Assembly (NCBI RefSeq): GCF_002812085.1
Contig: NZ_NPDM01000003.1
Span: 126,501 to 190,500 of the forward strand
DNA length: 64,000 nt
Direction: 5' to 3'
From: Leptospira levettii
GTDB taxonomy: Bacteria; Spirochaetota; Leptospiria; Leptospirales; Leptospiraceae
The notes beneath the pieces are model-generated. The model was not told the DNA's origin and made no database searches. It saw nothing but the letters and a program-made list of their open reading frames with translations. This document shows, piece by piece, positions 44,216 to 52,453 of this stretch. The translations under genes and the position numbers were made by a program. Position 1 is the stretch's first letter. Every line of letters starts with the position of its first letter.

Positions 44216-45669
44216 TTGATTCCTCCAAGGCAGAGATATTTGGTTACTGTATAATCATCGAGACCGTATTTGGAGCCTTCTCGTCCCATACCTGAGAATT
44301 TGACTCCCCCAAAAGGGACTTGTTCTGAGGAAATGATCCCTTCGTTAATGCCTACCATTCCATATTCTAGCTGTTCGGCGACTCTAAAAATACGGGCCAT
44401 GTCTTTCGTGTAAAAATAGGATGCGAGGCCAAAGTCTGTGTCGTTTGCGAGTTTGATGGCTTCTTCTTCTGTTTGGAAGGTTTGGATACAAGATACTGGG
44501 CCAAAAGTTTCTTCCTTAGTCACCATCATGGATGAGTTCACTGGATACAAAACGGTTGGCTCAAAAAAGTTTCCACCTAATTGGTGTGTGTTCCCTCCGA
44601 TCAAAACTTTTGCACCTTTGTTGACTGCATCTTGGATATGAGTTTTTACTTTTTCCACTGCGGCTTCATTGATAAGTGGGCCTTGGCTTGCGTTAGGTTC
44701 CATACCGTTGGCAACAACCAACTCTTTTGTTTTTTCAGCAAGTTTTTTCGAAAATGACTCTGCAACAGATGAATGCACTAAAAAACGATTCACACAAACA
44801 CAGGTTTGTCCTGTATTTCTGTATTTGGATAACATAGCACCTTTCACTGCTTCATCTAAGTCTGCGTCTTCAAAAACGATAAAAGGAGCATTACCACCTA
44901 ACTCAAGTGAAAGCTTTTTTAATGTGGCGGCCGATTTTTCCATTAAATAAATGCCTGTTTTTGTGGAACCAGTAAAACTAAGTTTTCGAACCTCTTTACT
45001 TTCCAAAATCGTTTTGCCAATGAGGATAGGATCCCCAACTAACACATTCCATACTCCTTTTGGGAGTCCTGCTCGTTCTGCAAGAACTGCCATTGCGAGA
45101 GCTGAATAGGGAGTGAGTTCTGATGGTTTTGAGACAACCGTACAACCTGCGGCTAGTGCTGGAGCCACTTTCCTTGCAAGCATTGCCGCAGGAAAATTCC
45201 AAGGTGTGATAGTTCCCACAACTCCAATCGGTTCTTTGAGTACAAGTATCCTTGTATCCCTTCTGTGAGAAGGGATCAGATCTCCATAAGAACGTTTTGC
45301 TTCTTCACCGAACCATTCAATGTACGAGGCTGCATAAGCAATTTCTCCCCTAGCTTCCGTTAGAGGTTTTCCTTGTTCTTGTGTCATTATGAGAGCTAGG
45401 TCTTCTTGGTGGTCCATCATGAGTTGGAACCATTTGCGGAGGATCCCAGCACGTTCTTTGGCAGGTCTCGTTCTCCAATCAACAAACGCATCTTTGGCTG
45501 AACGAATTGCGAGAACCGTGTCTTTTTCTGTCGCATGTGGGATGTTCCCGATGGTTTCCCCTGTGGCAGGGTTATGTACTAAAATTTCTTTTTTGTTTTC
45601 TGCAGGGCACCAAACCCCACCGATGAAATTTTCCTGGCGAAAAAGGTCTTTGTCTTTGATGTATTTCAT
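44212..45669 (-). CDS. gabD: Succinate-semialdehyde dehydrogenase
   Basis: A 485-residue aldehyde dehydrogenase of the GabD type, forming succinate from succinate semialdehyde. Motifs: TPWNFPAAML, LSFTGSTKTGIYLM, LELGGNAPFIVFEDADLDEAV and the catalytic Cys in NTGQTCVCVNRF; the double Cys in TCVC is typical of GabD. First gene of the minus-strand operon, starting 138 bases from the divergent ydcS. Confidence 0.93.
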   Translation of the reverse strand: MKYIKDKDLFRQENFIGGVWCPAENKKEILVHNPATGETIGNIPHATEKDTVLAIRSAKDAFVDWRTRPAKERAGILRKWFQLMMDHQEDLALIMTQEQGKPLTEARGEIAYAASYIEWFGEEAKRSYGDLIPSHRRDTRILVLKEPIGVVGTITPWNFPAAMLARKVAPALAAGCTVVSKPSELTPYSALAMAVLAERAGLPKGVWNVLVGDPILIGKTILESKEVRKLSFTGSTKTGIYLMEKSAATLKKLSLELGGNAPFIVFEDADLDEAVKGAMLSKYRNTGQTCVCVNRFLVHSSVAESFSKKLAEKTKELVVANGMEPNASQGPLINEAAVEKVKTHIQDAVNKGAKVLIGGNTHQLGGNFFEPTVLYPVNSSMMVTKEETFGPVSCIQTFQTEEEAIKLANDTDFGLASYFYTKDMARIFRVAEQLEYGMVGINEGIISSEQVPFGGVKFSGMGREGSKYGLDDYTVTKYLCLGGIK

Positions 45670-45742
45670 GAGAAACCTACGCTTTCACAGAAACCGTGCC
45701 TCATAAAAATTCCTACCTTTTTTTTGAAAACTTCAGAATTGG

Positions 45743-45770
45743 TTGCTTAATTTTGAATTTTTGGTATCTA
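45743..45770 (+). promoter_or_regulatory. Possible ydcS promoter
   Basis: TTGCTT (45743-45748) and TATCTA (45765-45770) are 16 bases apart, 37 bases before the ydcS ATG. Partial matches only. Confidence 0.35.
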
Positions 45771-45807
45771 ATGCCTGACATAAGTAAAACCAGGAGCACA
45801 TAGGTTT

Positions 45808-46977
45808 ATGAAATTCGATTCATACAAACGAGTGGTTTTTTTTACAGCAGTTCTTTCGATCGCTTTAGCGGTAACCTGCGGTAAAAAAGAAACAAAGGTT
45901 TCAGAAATTGGACAAGGCGAGGGAGAAGTTTCCATCGTTGCTTGGCCAGGTTACATTGAACGTGGTGAGACAGACAAAGGATATGACTGGGTCACTGAAT
46001 TTGAAAAAAATACAGGCTGTAAAGTAAATGTAAAAACTGCCGCTACATCTGATGAGATGGTAGCACTTATGAATGAAGGTGGATTTGACTTGGTAACTGC
46101 TTCAGGTGACGCATCACTTCGATTAGTTGCAGGTGGAAAAGTCCAAGAGATTAACATTGATTTGATCCCAAGTTGGAAAAACGTAGACTCACGTTTACAA
46201 AATGCTCCTTGGCATACTGTAGATGGTAAACATTTCGGCGTTCCTTACCAATGGGGACCAAACGTACTTATGTACAACACAAAAGTTTTCAAAAAAGCTC
46301 CAACAAGTTGGAATGTTGTATTTGAAGAACAAGTTTTACCTGATGGAAAGTCTAACAAAGGAAGAGTACAAGCATTTGATGGTCCAATTTACATCGCTGA
46401 CGCTGCACTCTATTTAAAAGTAGCAAAACCAGAACTCGGAATCCAAGATCCTTACGAATTGGATGAAAAACAATATACAGCTGTCATTGAGTTATTAAAA
46501 AAACAAAGACAACTCGTTCCAAAATACTGGCACGATGCAATGGTCCAAGTGGATGATTTCAAAAAAGAAGGTTTAGTTGCTTCTTCCACATGGCCATTCC
46601 AAGTCAATTTACTAGTGAGTGAAAAACAACCTGTATCATCCATCGTTCCTGTGGAAGGGGCTACTGGTTGGGCAGATAGTACAATGTTACATAAAGATTC
46701 TAAACATGTAAACTGTGCTTATAAATGGATGGAACACTCTCTTTCTCCAAAAGTGCAAGGTGATTTAGCATCTTGGTTTGGATCTGTTCCTTCTGTTCCT
46801 GCTGCTTGTAAAGGAAATGCTTTACTTGGGGACACTGGTTGTGCAGTGAATGGATTCAATAACTTTGAAAAAATCTCTTTTTGGAGAACTCCAAAAGAAG
46901 ATTGTTCCGGTGGAAGAAAATGTGTGCCTTATAAAAAATGGGCAGAAGATTATATTTCCATTATTGGAAGTAAATAA
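45808..46977 (+). CDS. ydcS: Putrescine ABC transporter substrate-binding lipoprotein (YdcS-like)
   Basis: A 389-residue periplasmic binding protein. A lipobox (AVTC, Cys25) replaces the plain signal peptide of E. coli YdcS. The N-terminal part IIAWPGYIERG-type wording (here IVAWPGYIERGETDKGYDW) and KTAATSDEMVALM, DLVTASGDASLRL, PYQWGPNVLMYNTKVF follow YdcS almost word for word; NKGRVQAFDGPIYIADAAL and FGSVPSVP also match. It would bind putrescine or a related polyamine. First gene of the transporter operon ydcSTUV. Closeness to a gammaproteobacterial protein hints at transfer of the island, which is an inference. Confidence 0.9.
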   Translation: MKFDSYKRVVFFTAVLSIALAVTCGKKETKVSEIGQGEGEVSIVAWPGYIERGETDKGYDWVTEFEKNTGCKVNVKTAATSDEMVALMNEGGFDLVTASGDASLRLVAGGKVQEINIDLIPSWKNVDSRLQNAPWHTVDGKHFGVPYQWGPNVLMYNTKVFKKAPTSWNVVFEEQVLPDGKSNKGRVQAFDGPIYIADAALYLKVAKPELGIQDPYELDEKQYTAVIELLKKQRQLVPKYWHDAMVQVDDFKKEGLVASSTWPFQVNLLVSEKQPVSSIVPVEGATGWADSTMLHKDSKHVNCAYKWMEHSLSPKVQGDLASWFGSVPSVPAACKGNALLGDTGCAVNGFNNFEKISFWRTPKEDCSGGRKCVPYKKWAEDYISIIGSK

Positions 46978-47012
46978 AATCCTAACATCATAAGAGTTCT
47001 AAAGGAGATAGA

Positions 47013-48038
47013 ATGGACCAAGTTTACGATGTTGAGTTTCAAAATGTAACAAGGAAATTCGACCAATTCATAGCGGTAGATGATGTCTCCTTTGGGATTA
47101 AAAAAGGTGAGTTTTTTTCGATGTTAGGCCCTTCTGGGTCTGGTAAAACAACCTGCCTTCGAATGGTGGCGGGTTTTCAAGATACTAGTTCAGGAAGGGT
47201 TCTTTTGGAAGGAGTTGATGTCACGGGCATCCCTCCTTACAAAAGAAATGTCAATACAGTCTTCCAAGATTATGCTTTGTTCCCACATATGTCTGTTGCG
47301 GAAAACGTGGGGTATGGTTTAAAAATTAAAAAACTTCCAAGTGCCGAGATAACAAAACGTGTTTCTGAAATGCTCGCGATGGTTCGCCTCCCCGATGTCG
47401 GAAATCGAAAACCATCAGAATTATCGGGAGGTCAGAGACAGAGGATTGCACTCGCAAGGGCACTCATCAACCGACCAGGTGTATTGTTACTCGATGAACC
47501 ATTGGGAGCTCTTGATCTAAAACTGCGGGAAGAAATGCAGTTGGAGCTTAAAGCCATTCAAAAAGAAGTAGGTATCACATTTATTTTTGTGACCCACGAC
47601 CAAGAAGAAGCACTTTCGATGTCAGATCGTATCGCTGTCTTTAACAAAGGTAAGGTGGAGCAAATTGCAACTCCTGAAGAATTGTACAACCGCCCTAAAA
47701 CGGAGTTTGTTGCCAACTTTGTTGGAACTTCGAATATCTTATCATTAGAGGAAACAAAACGACTCACAGGCCATGAAGGTAAGATGATGATCCGTCCAGA
47801 ACGAGTCCATGTTTTTGCAAATGCAAAAGAAGATAACCATTCTTCTGGATATAGAACCTTTAAAGCAATTTTAAAAAGCCAAGTGTACTCTGGTGCAACT
47901 TCCAAAATGCACTTTGAAACTCCTAATGGATCTCGGATCATTGCATCCACTCAAAACTTAAAAATTTCTGCAGACCATATTGCAGTTGGTTCAGAAGTTT
48001 TAGTAGGTTGGAAAGATTCCGACATGCATTTGTTATAA
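47013..48038 (+). CDS. ydcT: Polyamine ABC transporter ATPase (YdcT/PotA-like)
   Basis: A 341-residue importer ATPase. Walker A GPSGSGKTT, signature LSGGQRQRIALARAL, Walker B VLLLDEPLGALD and the switch His in FVTHDQEEALSMSDR are intact. A C-terminal TOBE-type domain (about 240-341) is present. AAAGGAGA precedes the ATG. It energises the two permeases that follow. Confidence 0.92.
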   Translation: MDQVYDVEFQNVTRKFDQFIAVDDVSFGIKKGEFFSMLGPSGSGKTTCLRMVAGFQDTSSGRVLLEGVDVTGIPPYKRNVNTVFQDYALFPHMSVAENVGYGLKIKKLPSAEITKRVSEMLAMVRLPDVGNRKPSELSGGQRQRIALARALINRPGVLLLDEPLGALDLKLREEMQLELKAIQKEVGITFIFVTHDQEEALSMSDRIAVFNKGKVEQIATPEELYNRPKTEFVANFVGTSNILSLEETKRLTGHEGKMMIRPERVHVFANAKEDNHSSGYRTFKAILKSQVYSGATSKMHFETPNGSRIIASTQNLKISADHIAVGSEVLVGWKDSDMHLL

Positions 48039-48048
48039 GGGAATCAAA

Positions 48049-48966
48049 ATGACAAATGTTATTGATAGATTCGTCACCTTTTTGTTTTACAGGAAGAGTT
48101 TGGCACTTTTTTTGTTATTATCACCTCTACTTATTTGGCTTGGTGTAGTATACTTAGGTTCTTTGTTTACACTCCTCATCCAAAGTTTTTTCTCTGTTGA
48201 TTCATTCTCGGGTGTCATCAAACGAGAATTTACATTAGAATCCTATTATGATTTATTCCGGCAAAGTACCAATTGGGATATTATCATTCGGACAACAACA
48301 ATGGCATTTACAGTCACTGTTGTAAGTGCGATCATTGCTTTCCCAATTGCTTATTATATGGCAATGAATGCAGGACCCAAATTAAAACCAATTTTATATT
48401 TGGGTGTTATGTTGCCTTTATGGTCCAGTTACCTTGTAAAAGTGTATTCGTGGAAACTGATTATGGCCAAAGAAGGTATCCTTACATGGTGTTTGGACCA
48501 ACTGGGATTATTACACTTGTTAGATGTTGTGCTTTCCATCCCTGTTATCGGAGGCAGTTCCTTATCATTCTCTTATATAGGAATGTTTTTGGTATTCGTA
48601 TACATTTGGTTACCGTACATGATTTTACCCATTCAGGCATCTTTAGAAAGAATTCCAAAAACACTATTAGAAGCTTCTTCTGATTTAGGAGGAGGGCCGG
48701 CACAAACCTTTCGAAAAGTCATTTTACCTTTGGCATTTCCTGGAGTCGTTGCAGGCTCTATTTTTACGTTTTCATTAACACTCGGTGATTATATCATTCC
48801 TACAATTATTGGGAATTCGAGTTATTTTATCGGGATGGCTGTTTACACCCACCAAGGAACTGCGGGGAACATTCCACTTGCCGCTGCATTTTCTGTAGTT
48901 CCCATTGTAATTATGATGGTGTATTTAACAATCGCTAAACGGTTAGGAGCTTTTGATGCGCTCTAA
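48049..48966 (+). CDS. ydcU: Polyamine ABC transporter permease (YdcU/PotB-like)
   Basis: A 305-residue permease with about six helices. The cytoplasmic EAA loop is LLEASSDLGGGPAQTFRKVILPLAFPG. Good Shine-Dalgarno (AAGGGAAT) and ATG. Ends 11 bases into ydcV. Confidence 0.9.
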   Translation: MTNVIDRFVTFLFYRKSLALFLLLSPLLIWLGVVYLGSLFTLLIQSFFSVDSFSGVIKREFTLESYYDLFRQSTNWDIIIRTTTMAFTVTVVSAIIAFPIAYYMAMNAGPKLKPILYLGVMLPLWSSYLVKVYSWKLIMAKEGILTWCLDQLGLLHLLDVVLSIPVIGGSSLSFSYIGMFLVFVYIWLPYMILPIQASLERIPKTLLEASSDLGGGPAQTFRKVILPLAFPGVVAGSIFTFSLTLGDYIIPTIIGNSSYFIGMAVYTHQGTAGNIPLAAAFSVVPIVIMMVYLTIAKRLGAFDAL

Positions 48967-49759
48967 ATGGAACTTAGGATCAATTGGATTAAAAACAGCA
49001 ACTATCTTCGGTTTTTTATTCATTCATATACCGATTCTCATCATCATCATGTATGCATTTTCGACGGATGAAAAAACGTTTCAATTTCCTCTACCAGGAT
49101 TCACGACGAAGTGGTTTGGTGTTGCATGGGAACGTAATGATATCTGGGAAGCAATCATACTCTCTTCCCAAGTTGCCTTAATTTCAACATTCATTGCAAT
49201 TTTACTAGGAACACTGGCAAGCCTTGCAGTCTACCGAAGCCAATTTTTTGGAAAAGAAATCATTTCCTTTCTTGTGATTTTACCTATTGCTCTCCCAGGC
49301 ATTGTGACAGGAATTTCCCTTCGGTCGGCTATGTCTCTCTTTGGAATTCCATTTAGCACTTGGACGATTGTCATTGCACATGCTACCTTTTGTATCGTAA
49401 CTGTTTATAATAATGTTCTAGCAAGATTACGAAGGAGTTCTCATTCTATGGTGGAAGCATCTATGGATTTAGGTGCAAATCCATGGCAAACGTTTCGTTT
49501 TGTGATACTTCCAAATATCGCAACTGCATTACTTGCGGGAGGGATGTTATCCTTTGCGTTGTCATTTGATGAAGTAATTGTAACAACGTTTACAGCAGGC
49601 CAACAATCCACTGTCCCCATTTGGATGTTAACTGAGTTCATTCGTCCAAGGCAAAGGCCAGTGACCAATGTGGTGGCTGTGTTTGTGATTTTAGTCACAA
49701 CCATTCCCATCCTCGTTGCTTATTATCTCACAAAAGAAGATGACGGTCGGAAAAAATAA
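48956..49759 (+). CDS. ydcV: Polyamine ABC transporter permease (YdcV/PotC-like)
   Basis: A 267-residue permease, about six helices. EAA loop: MVEASMDLGANPWQTFRFVILPNI. SFDEVIVTTF is typical of PotC/YdcV. I start at ATG 48956 with TTAGGAG seven bases before it; a TTG one codon earlier is possible. Last gene of the operon; 130 bases of unremarkable AT-rich sequence follow. Confidence 0.9.
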   Translation: MRSKWNLGSIGLKTATIFGFLFIHIPILIIIMYAFSTDEKTFQFPLPGFTTKWFGVAWERNDIWEAIILSSQVALISTFIAILLGTLASLAVYRSQFFGKEIISFLVILPIALPGIVTGISLRSAMSLFGIPFSTWTIVIAHATFCIVTVYNNVLARLRRSSHSMVEASMDLGANPWQTFRFVILPNIATALLAGGMLSFALSFDEVIVTTFTAGQQSTVPIWMLTEFIRPRQRPVTNVVAVFVILVTTIPILVAYYLTKEDDGRKK

Positions 49760-49889
49760 TTTCACTCTTTTCGAATTGGATGTTCTATGCGATATGATTC
49801 TCGAGTTCTGAAGGAACACACATATCGATATGATAATTATCAAAGGAATTTCTCTTTCTTATCTTCACGGATCGTGGTAGGATTTACGT

Positions 49890-50321
49890 ATGGAAAAATT
49901 AATACAAAAACTGATCATCCCCATCGATGGTTCACCAAGTTCGGCAAAGGCTTTAGAATTTGGATTGGCATTAGCCAAGGCTAGTAATGCAATCTGTTAT
50001 GTAGTAGAAGTCATCGAGGATTTCGGACCACTCCCTGGTTATTACGATGCAGCACCGCCGGGAAAGGATCGAGTCAAATGGATTTCGGAACAACGATTTG
50101 AAAAAATCCATCCAATTTTAGACGAGACAACTGTAAAATGGAATCGTGTTGTATTAGAAGGATACCCTGCTGAAGAAATTTGCAAATTAGCAGAAAAAGA
50201 AAAAGTTGATTTGATTGTGATTGGAAGCCGTGGCCATGGAATTTTAGGCAGATTCATCATGGGAAGTGTCTCTGATCGAGTTGTACATTACGCACCATGT
50301 TCCGTAACTGTCGTTAGGTGA
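49890..50321 (+). CDS. Universal stress protein (UspA family)
   Basis: A 143-residue Usp fold. The ATP-binding signature G-x2-G-x9-G is seen in [17 protein letters not shown] near residues 110-126; [20 protein letters not shown] N-terminus ([14 protein letters not shown]). TAGGA precedes the ATG. ATP-binding Usp proteins respond to starvation or stress; which stress is not shown. Confidence 0.88.
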   Translation: MEKLIQKLIIPIDGSPSSAKALEFGLALAKASNAICYVVEVIEDFGPLPGYYDAAPPGKDRVKWISEQRFEKIHPILDETTVKWNRVVLEGYPAEEICKLAEKEKVDLIVIGSRGHGILGRFIMGSVSDRVVHYAPCSVTVVR

Positions 50322-50423
50322 AATTGCCATAATTTTGACAAATCGATGTTAAATTACTTGCCTTGAAAGGTATCCCATTGGAATCTACGGACTAATCCTA
50401 AAGTAGATTCCTGGTTGATACAA

Positions 50424-51683
50424 ATGAAGGTTTCCGAAAAAGAAGAACTCCCCACTGTTTTACCTCTCGATAAACGTTACACTCGCACTTATTACCAAGA
50501 AGATAGTTTTGTTTCCAATATAAGAAGAGCACTGCCACGGATGATTTTGGCAGATCTCATGGAAAATGTTGTTTTACCAAAACTGAAAGATGAAGAAAAG
50601 GAATTTCTTTTATTCTATTATATAAAAAGAAGTGATGCGTCCGGAAGTTATTATCAATTAAAAACAATTCCTTCTAGGATTCGCAAAGAATCTGCAGATC
50701 GTATTTTAAATGAAGCGAATATAGATGATTCAGGTAGAGAATTCTTAAGCCAATTTTATCATTTTGATACAGAAATCGAACAATATGTACTCAATGACCA
50801 AGTGACAGAAGCTGATGAGATTAAAATCTTACAACTTGTCAAACGTAGAGATTATTATGTAGGCAATGTAGAAAAATCGATGATCTCTGCCATCTTTGAA
50901 AGATTCCCAGAGATTCCAAAGAGGGACACATTTTTTGCAAATTTGTATGTCCCTTCAACTCATAAATATTATTCACCACCCAATTTAAAACACATTTCAG
51001 GTATGCAGATTGTAGAAGCAGCAAGGCAATTGGGAATTGCATGTAATCATATGTTTGGGAAAGTCCCTTTCGAAGATATCACCTTTTTATTGTTATATTT
51101 AAATTCTGAATTTTTGCAATATGCAAAAATGAATATGCCCATCAAACTTAGGGTGAAAGCAAAAGAAGTTAAATATAGTAAATCTGGGTATTGGAACTAC
51201 TCAAAACTCGCCATTACAGCCTACCAAGAGAACCAAGAAATTACGAAAATTGAAATGGCCGCGAGTATTTTGCCTCTAAAGGTATACAAACGCTTAAAAA
51301 GCACACAGGAAGAAGTATATGAAATTGATCCAAGGTTTCGGATTTTGGATCGTTTTAAGAACAACATTTCCATTCGAGAAAATGGAAGGAATATTGTCTC
51401 AACAATCGAAAATATATCAAATTCTGGCTTTATGGTGCGCTGCTCAGGAACCCATCCGGGAACATTGTCCACAGAGCAACAACTAGAATTTTTCATGCAT
51501 TTTGATATTGTTGGTTTCGTACACGGAACTTGTATTTTATTATGGGTAAAAGAAGACGATAATAATGAAGACATGTTTTTTGCTGGATTTCGTTTTGAAG
51601 AAATATCTGATCTAGACAGGGCAAATGTAAAGGAAGCAATCAATCGGTATGGAAGATTGATAGAAGATAGGGAAATCCAATGA
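50424..51683 (+). CDS. AfsA-like hotdog domain fused to a PilZ domain
   Basis: A 419-residue soluble protein. Residues 1-165 are helical and unassigned. Residues about 170-290 resemble the AfsA (A-factor synthase) hotdog: NLYVPSTHKYY with His180, then GMQIVEAARQLGIACNHMFG with Glu198, then a beta-rich half. Residues about 305-405 fit PilZ: RILDR at 306-310 is the RxxxR loop and NISNSG at 330-335 is the NxSxxG motif for c-di-GMP. AfsA enzymes condense acyl-ACP with a glycerol-type partner to make butyrolactone signals. The overlapping SDR could reduce such a product. A TTG at 50415 is an alternative start. Domain calls are by eye. Confidence 0.68.
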   Translation: MKVSEKEELPTVLPLDKRYTRTYYQEDSFVSNIRRALPRMILADLMENVVLPKLKDEEKEFLLFYYIKRSDASGSYYQLKTIPSRIRKESADRILNEANIDDSGREFLSQFYHFDTEIEQYVLNDQVTEADEIKILQLVKRRDYYVGNVEKSMISAIFERFPEIPKRDTFFANLYVPSTHKYYSPPNLKHISGMQIVEAARQLGIACNHMFGKVPFEDITFLLLYLNSEFLQYAKMNMPIKLRVKAKEVKYSKSGYWNYSKLAITAYQENQEITKIEMAASILPLKVYKRLKSTQEEVYEIDPRFRILDRFKNNISIRENGRNIVSTIENISNSGFMVRCSGTHPGTLSTEQQLEFFMHFDIVGFVHGTCILLWVKEDDNNEDMFFAGFRFEEISDLDRANVKEAINRYGRLIEDREIQ

Positions 51684-52444
51684 AAAAGAAAAAAGTTGCC
51701 TTAGTTACTGGTGGAACTTCCGGATTAGGTAGAGCGATTGTTTTAGAATATGCAAACGCTGGTTATGTGGTTGGTTTTTGTGGTCGCAGAAAACAAGAAG
51801 GGGAAGATACTCTCGCCTTACTGGAAAAACAAGGTGGGGAAGGTATCTTTTTCAAATGTGATGTCACACAATCGGAAGCAGTTCGTAATTTTGTAGAAAC
51901 TATCATAGAAAAATATGGCCAAATCGATGTAGCAGTCAATAATGCAGGAATTTCAGGAGTCCTTAAAACGACAGCTGATTATCCATTAGATATTTTTGAT
52001 TCTGTAATGGATGTAAATCTGAAAGGTACTTTTTTATCAATGCAATTTGAATTAAAACAGTTTATCAAACAAGGAAATGGTGGTGTGATCATCAATGTTT
52101 CTTCTGCATTGGGTTTACGTGGAAAAGAAAAAGCAGGCCCTTATTCGATGTCAAAACATGGAATCATAGGACTGACTAAATCTGCAGCTTTAGAATATGG
52201 TGCCCAAGGAATTCGAGTCATTGCGCTTTGTCCAGGCGGAATTCAAACTGAAATGGATGATGTATTTTATGCCAATGTACCAAATCCAGAAGAAGTTAAA
52301 AAAGAAAGAATGAAATCTTATGCCTTAGGTCGGATGGCTACTCCTGAGGAAGTTGCTAAAACTTGTGTATGGTTGTCTGGTGATGGAGCTGCTTTCATCA
52401 CTGGTGCTGTCATCCCAGTAGATGGCGGAAAAACGGCTAGATAA
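51680..52444 (+). CDS. SDR-family oxidoreductase (FabG-like)
   Basis: A 254-residue classical short-chain dehydrogenase. The coenzyme loop is TGGTSGLGRAI, NNAG is at NNAGISG and the catalytic set is Ser in NVSSALG, then Tyr and Lys in YSMSK. LCPGGIQTEM and the C-terminal VDGGKTAR complete the family. Its ATG overlaps the AfsA-PilZ stop as ATGA, so the two are coupled. AfsA products need reduction by an NAD(P)H reductase, which this could supply. The substrate is unknown. Nine bases before the giant kinase. Confidence 0.88.
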   Translation: MKKKKVALVTGGTSGLGRAIVLEYANAGYVVGFCGRRKQEGEDTLALLEKQGGEGIFFKCDVTQSEAVRNFVETIIEKYGQIDVAVNNAGISGVLKTTADYPLDIFDSVMDVNLKGTFLSMQFELKQFIKQGNGGVIINVSSALGLRGKEKAGPYSMSKHGIIGLTKSAALEYGAQGIRVIALCPGGIQTEMDDVFYANVPNPEEVKKERMKSYALGRMATPEEVAKTCVWLSGDGAAFITGAVIPVDGGKTAR

Positions 52445-52453
52445 GGATTTTAT

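Noticed and set aside
45808..46977. YdcS as a polyhydroxybutyrate synthase
   Set aside because: E. coli YdcS has been discussed in that role, but the fold and the operon with ATPase and permeases point to transport.
50335..50363. TTGACA as promoter of the AfsA-PilZ gene
   Set aside because: The -35 is perfect but no acceptable -10 lies 15-19 bases downstream.
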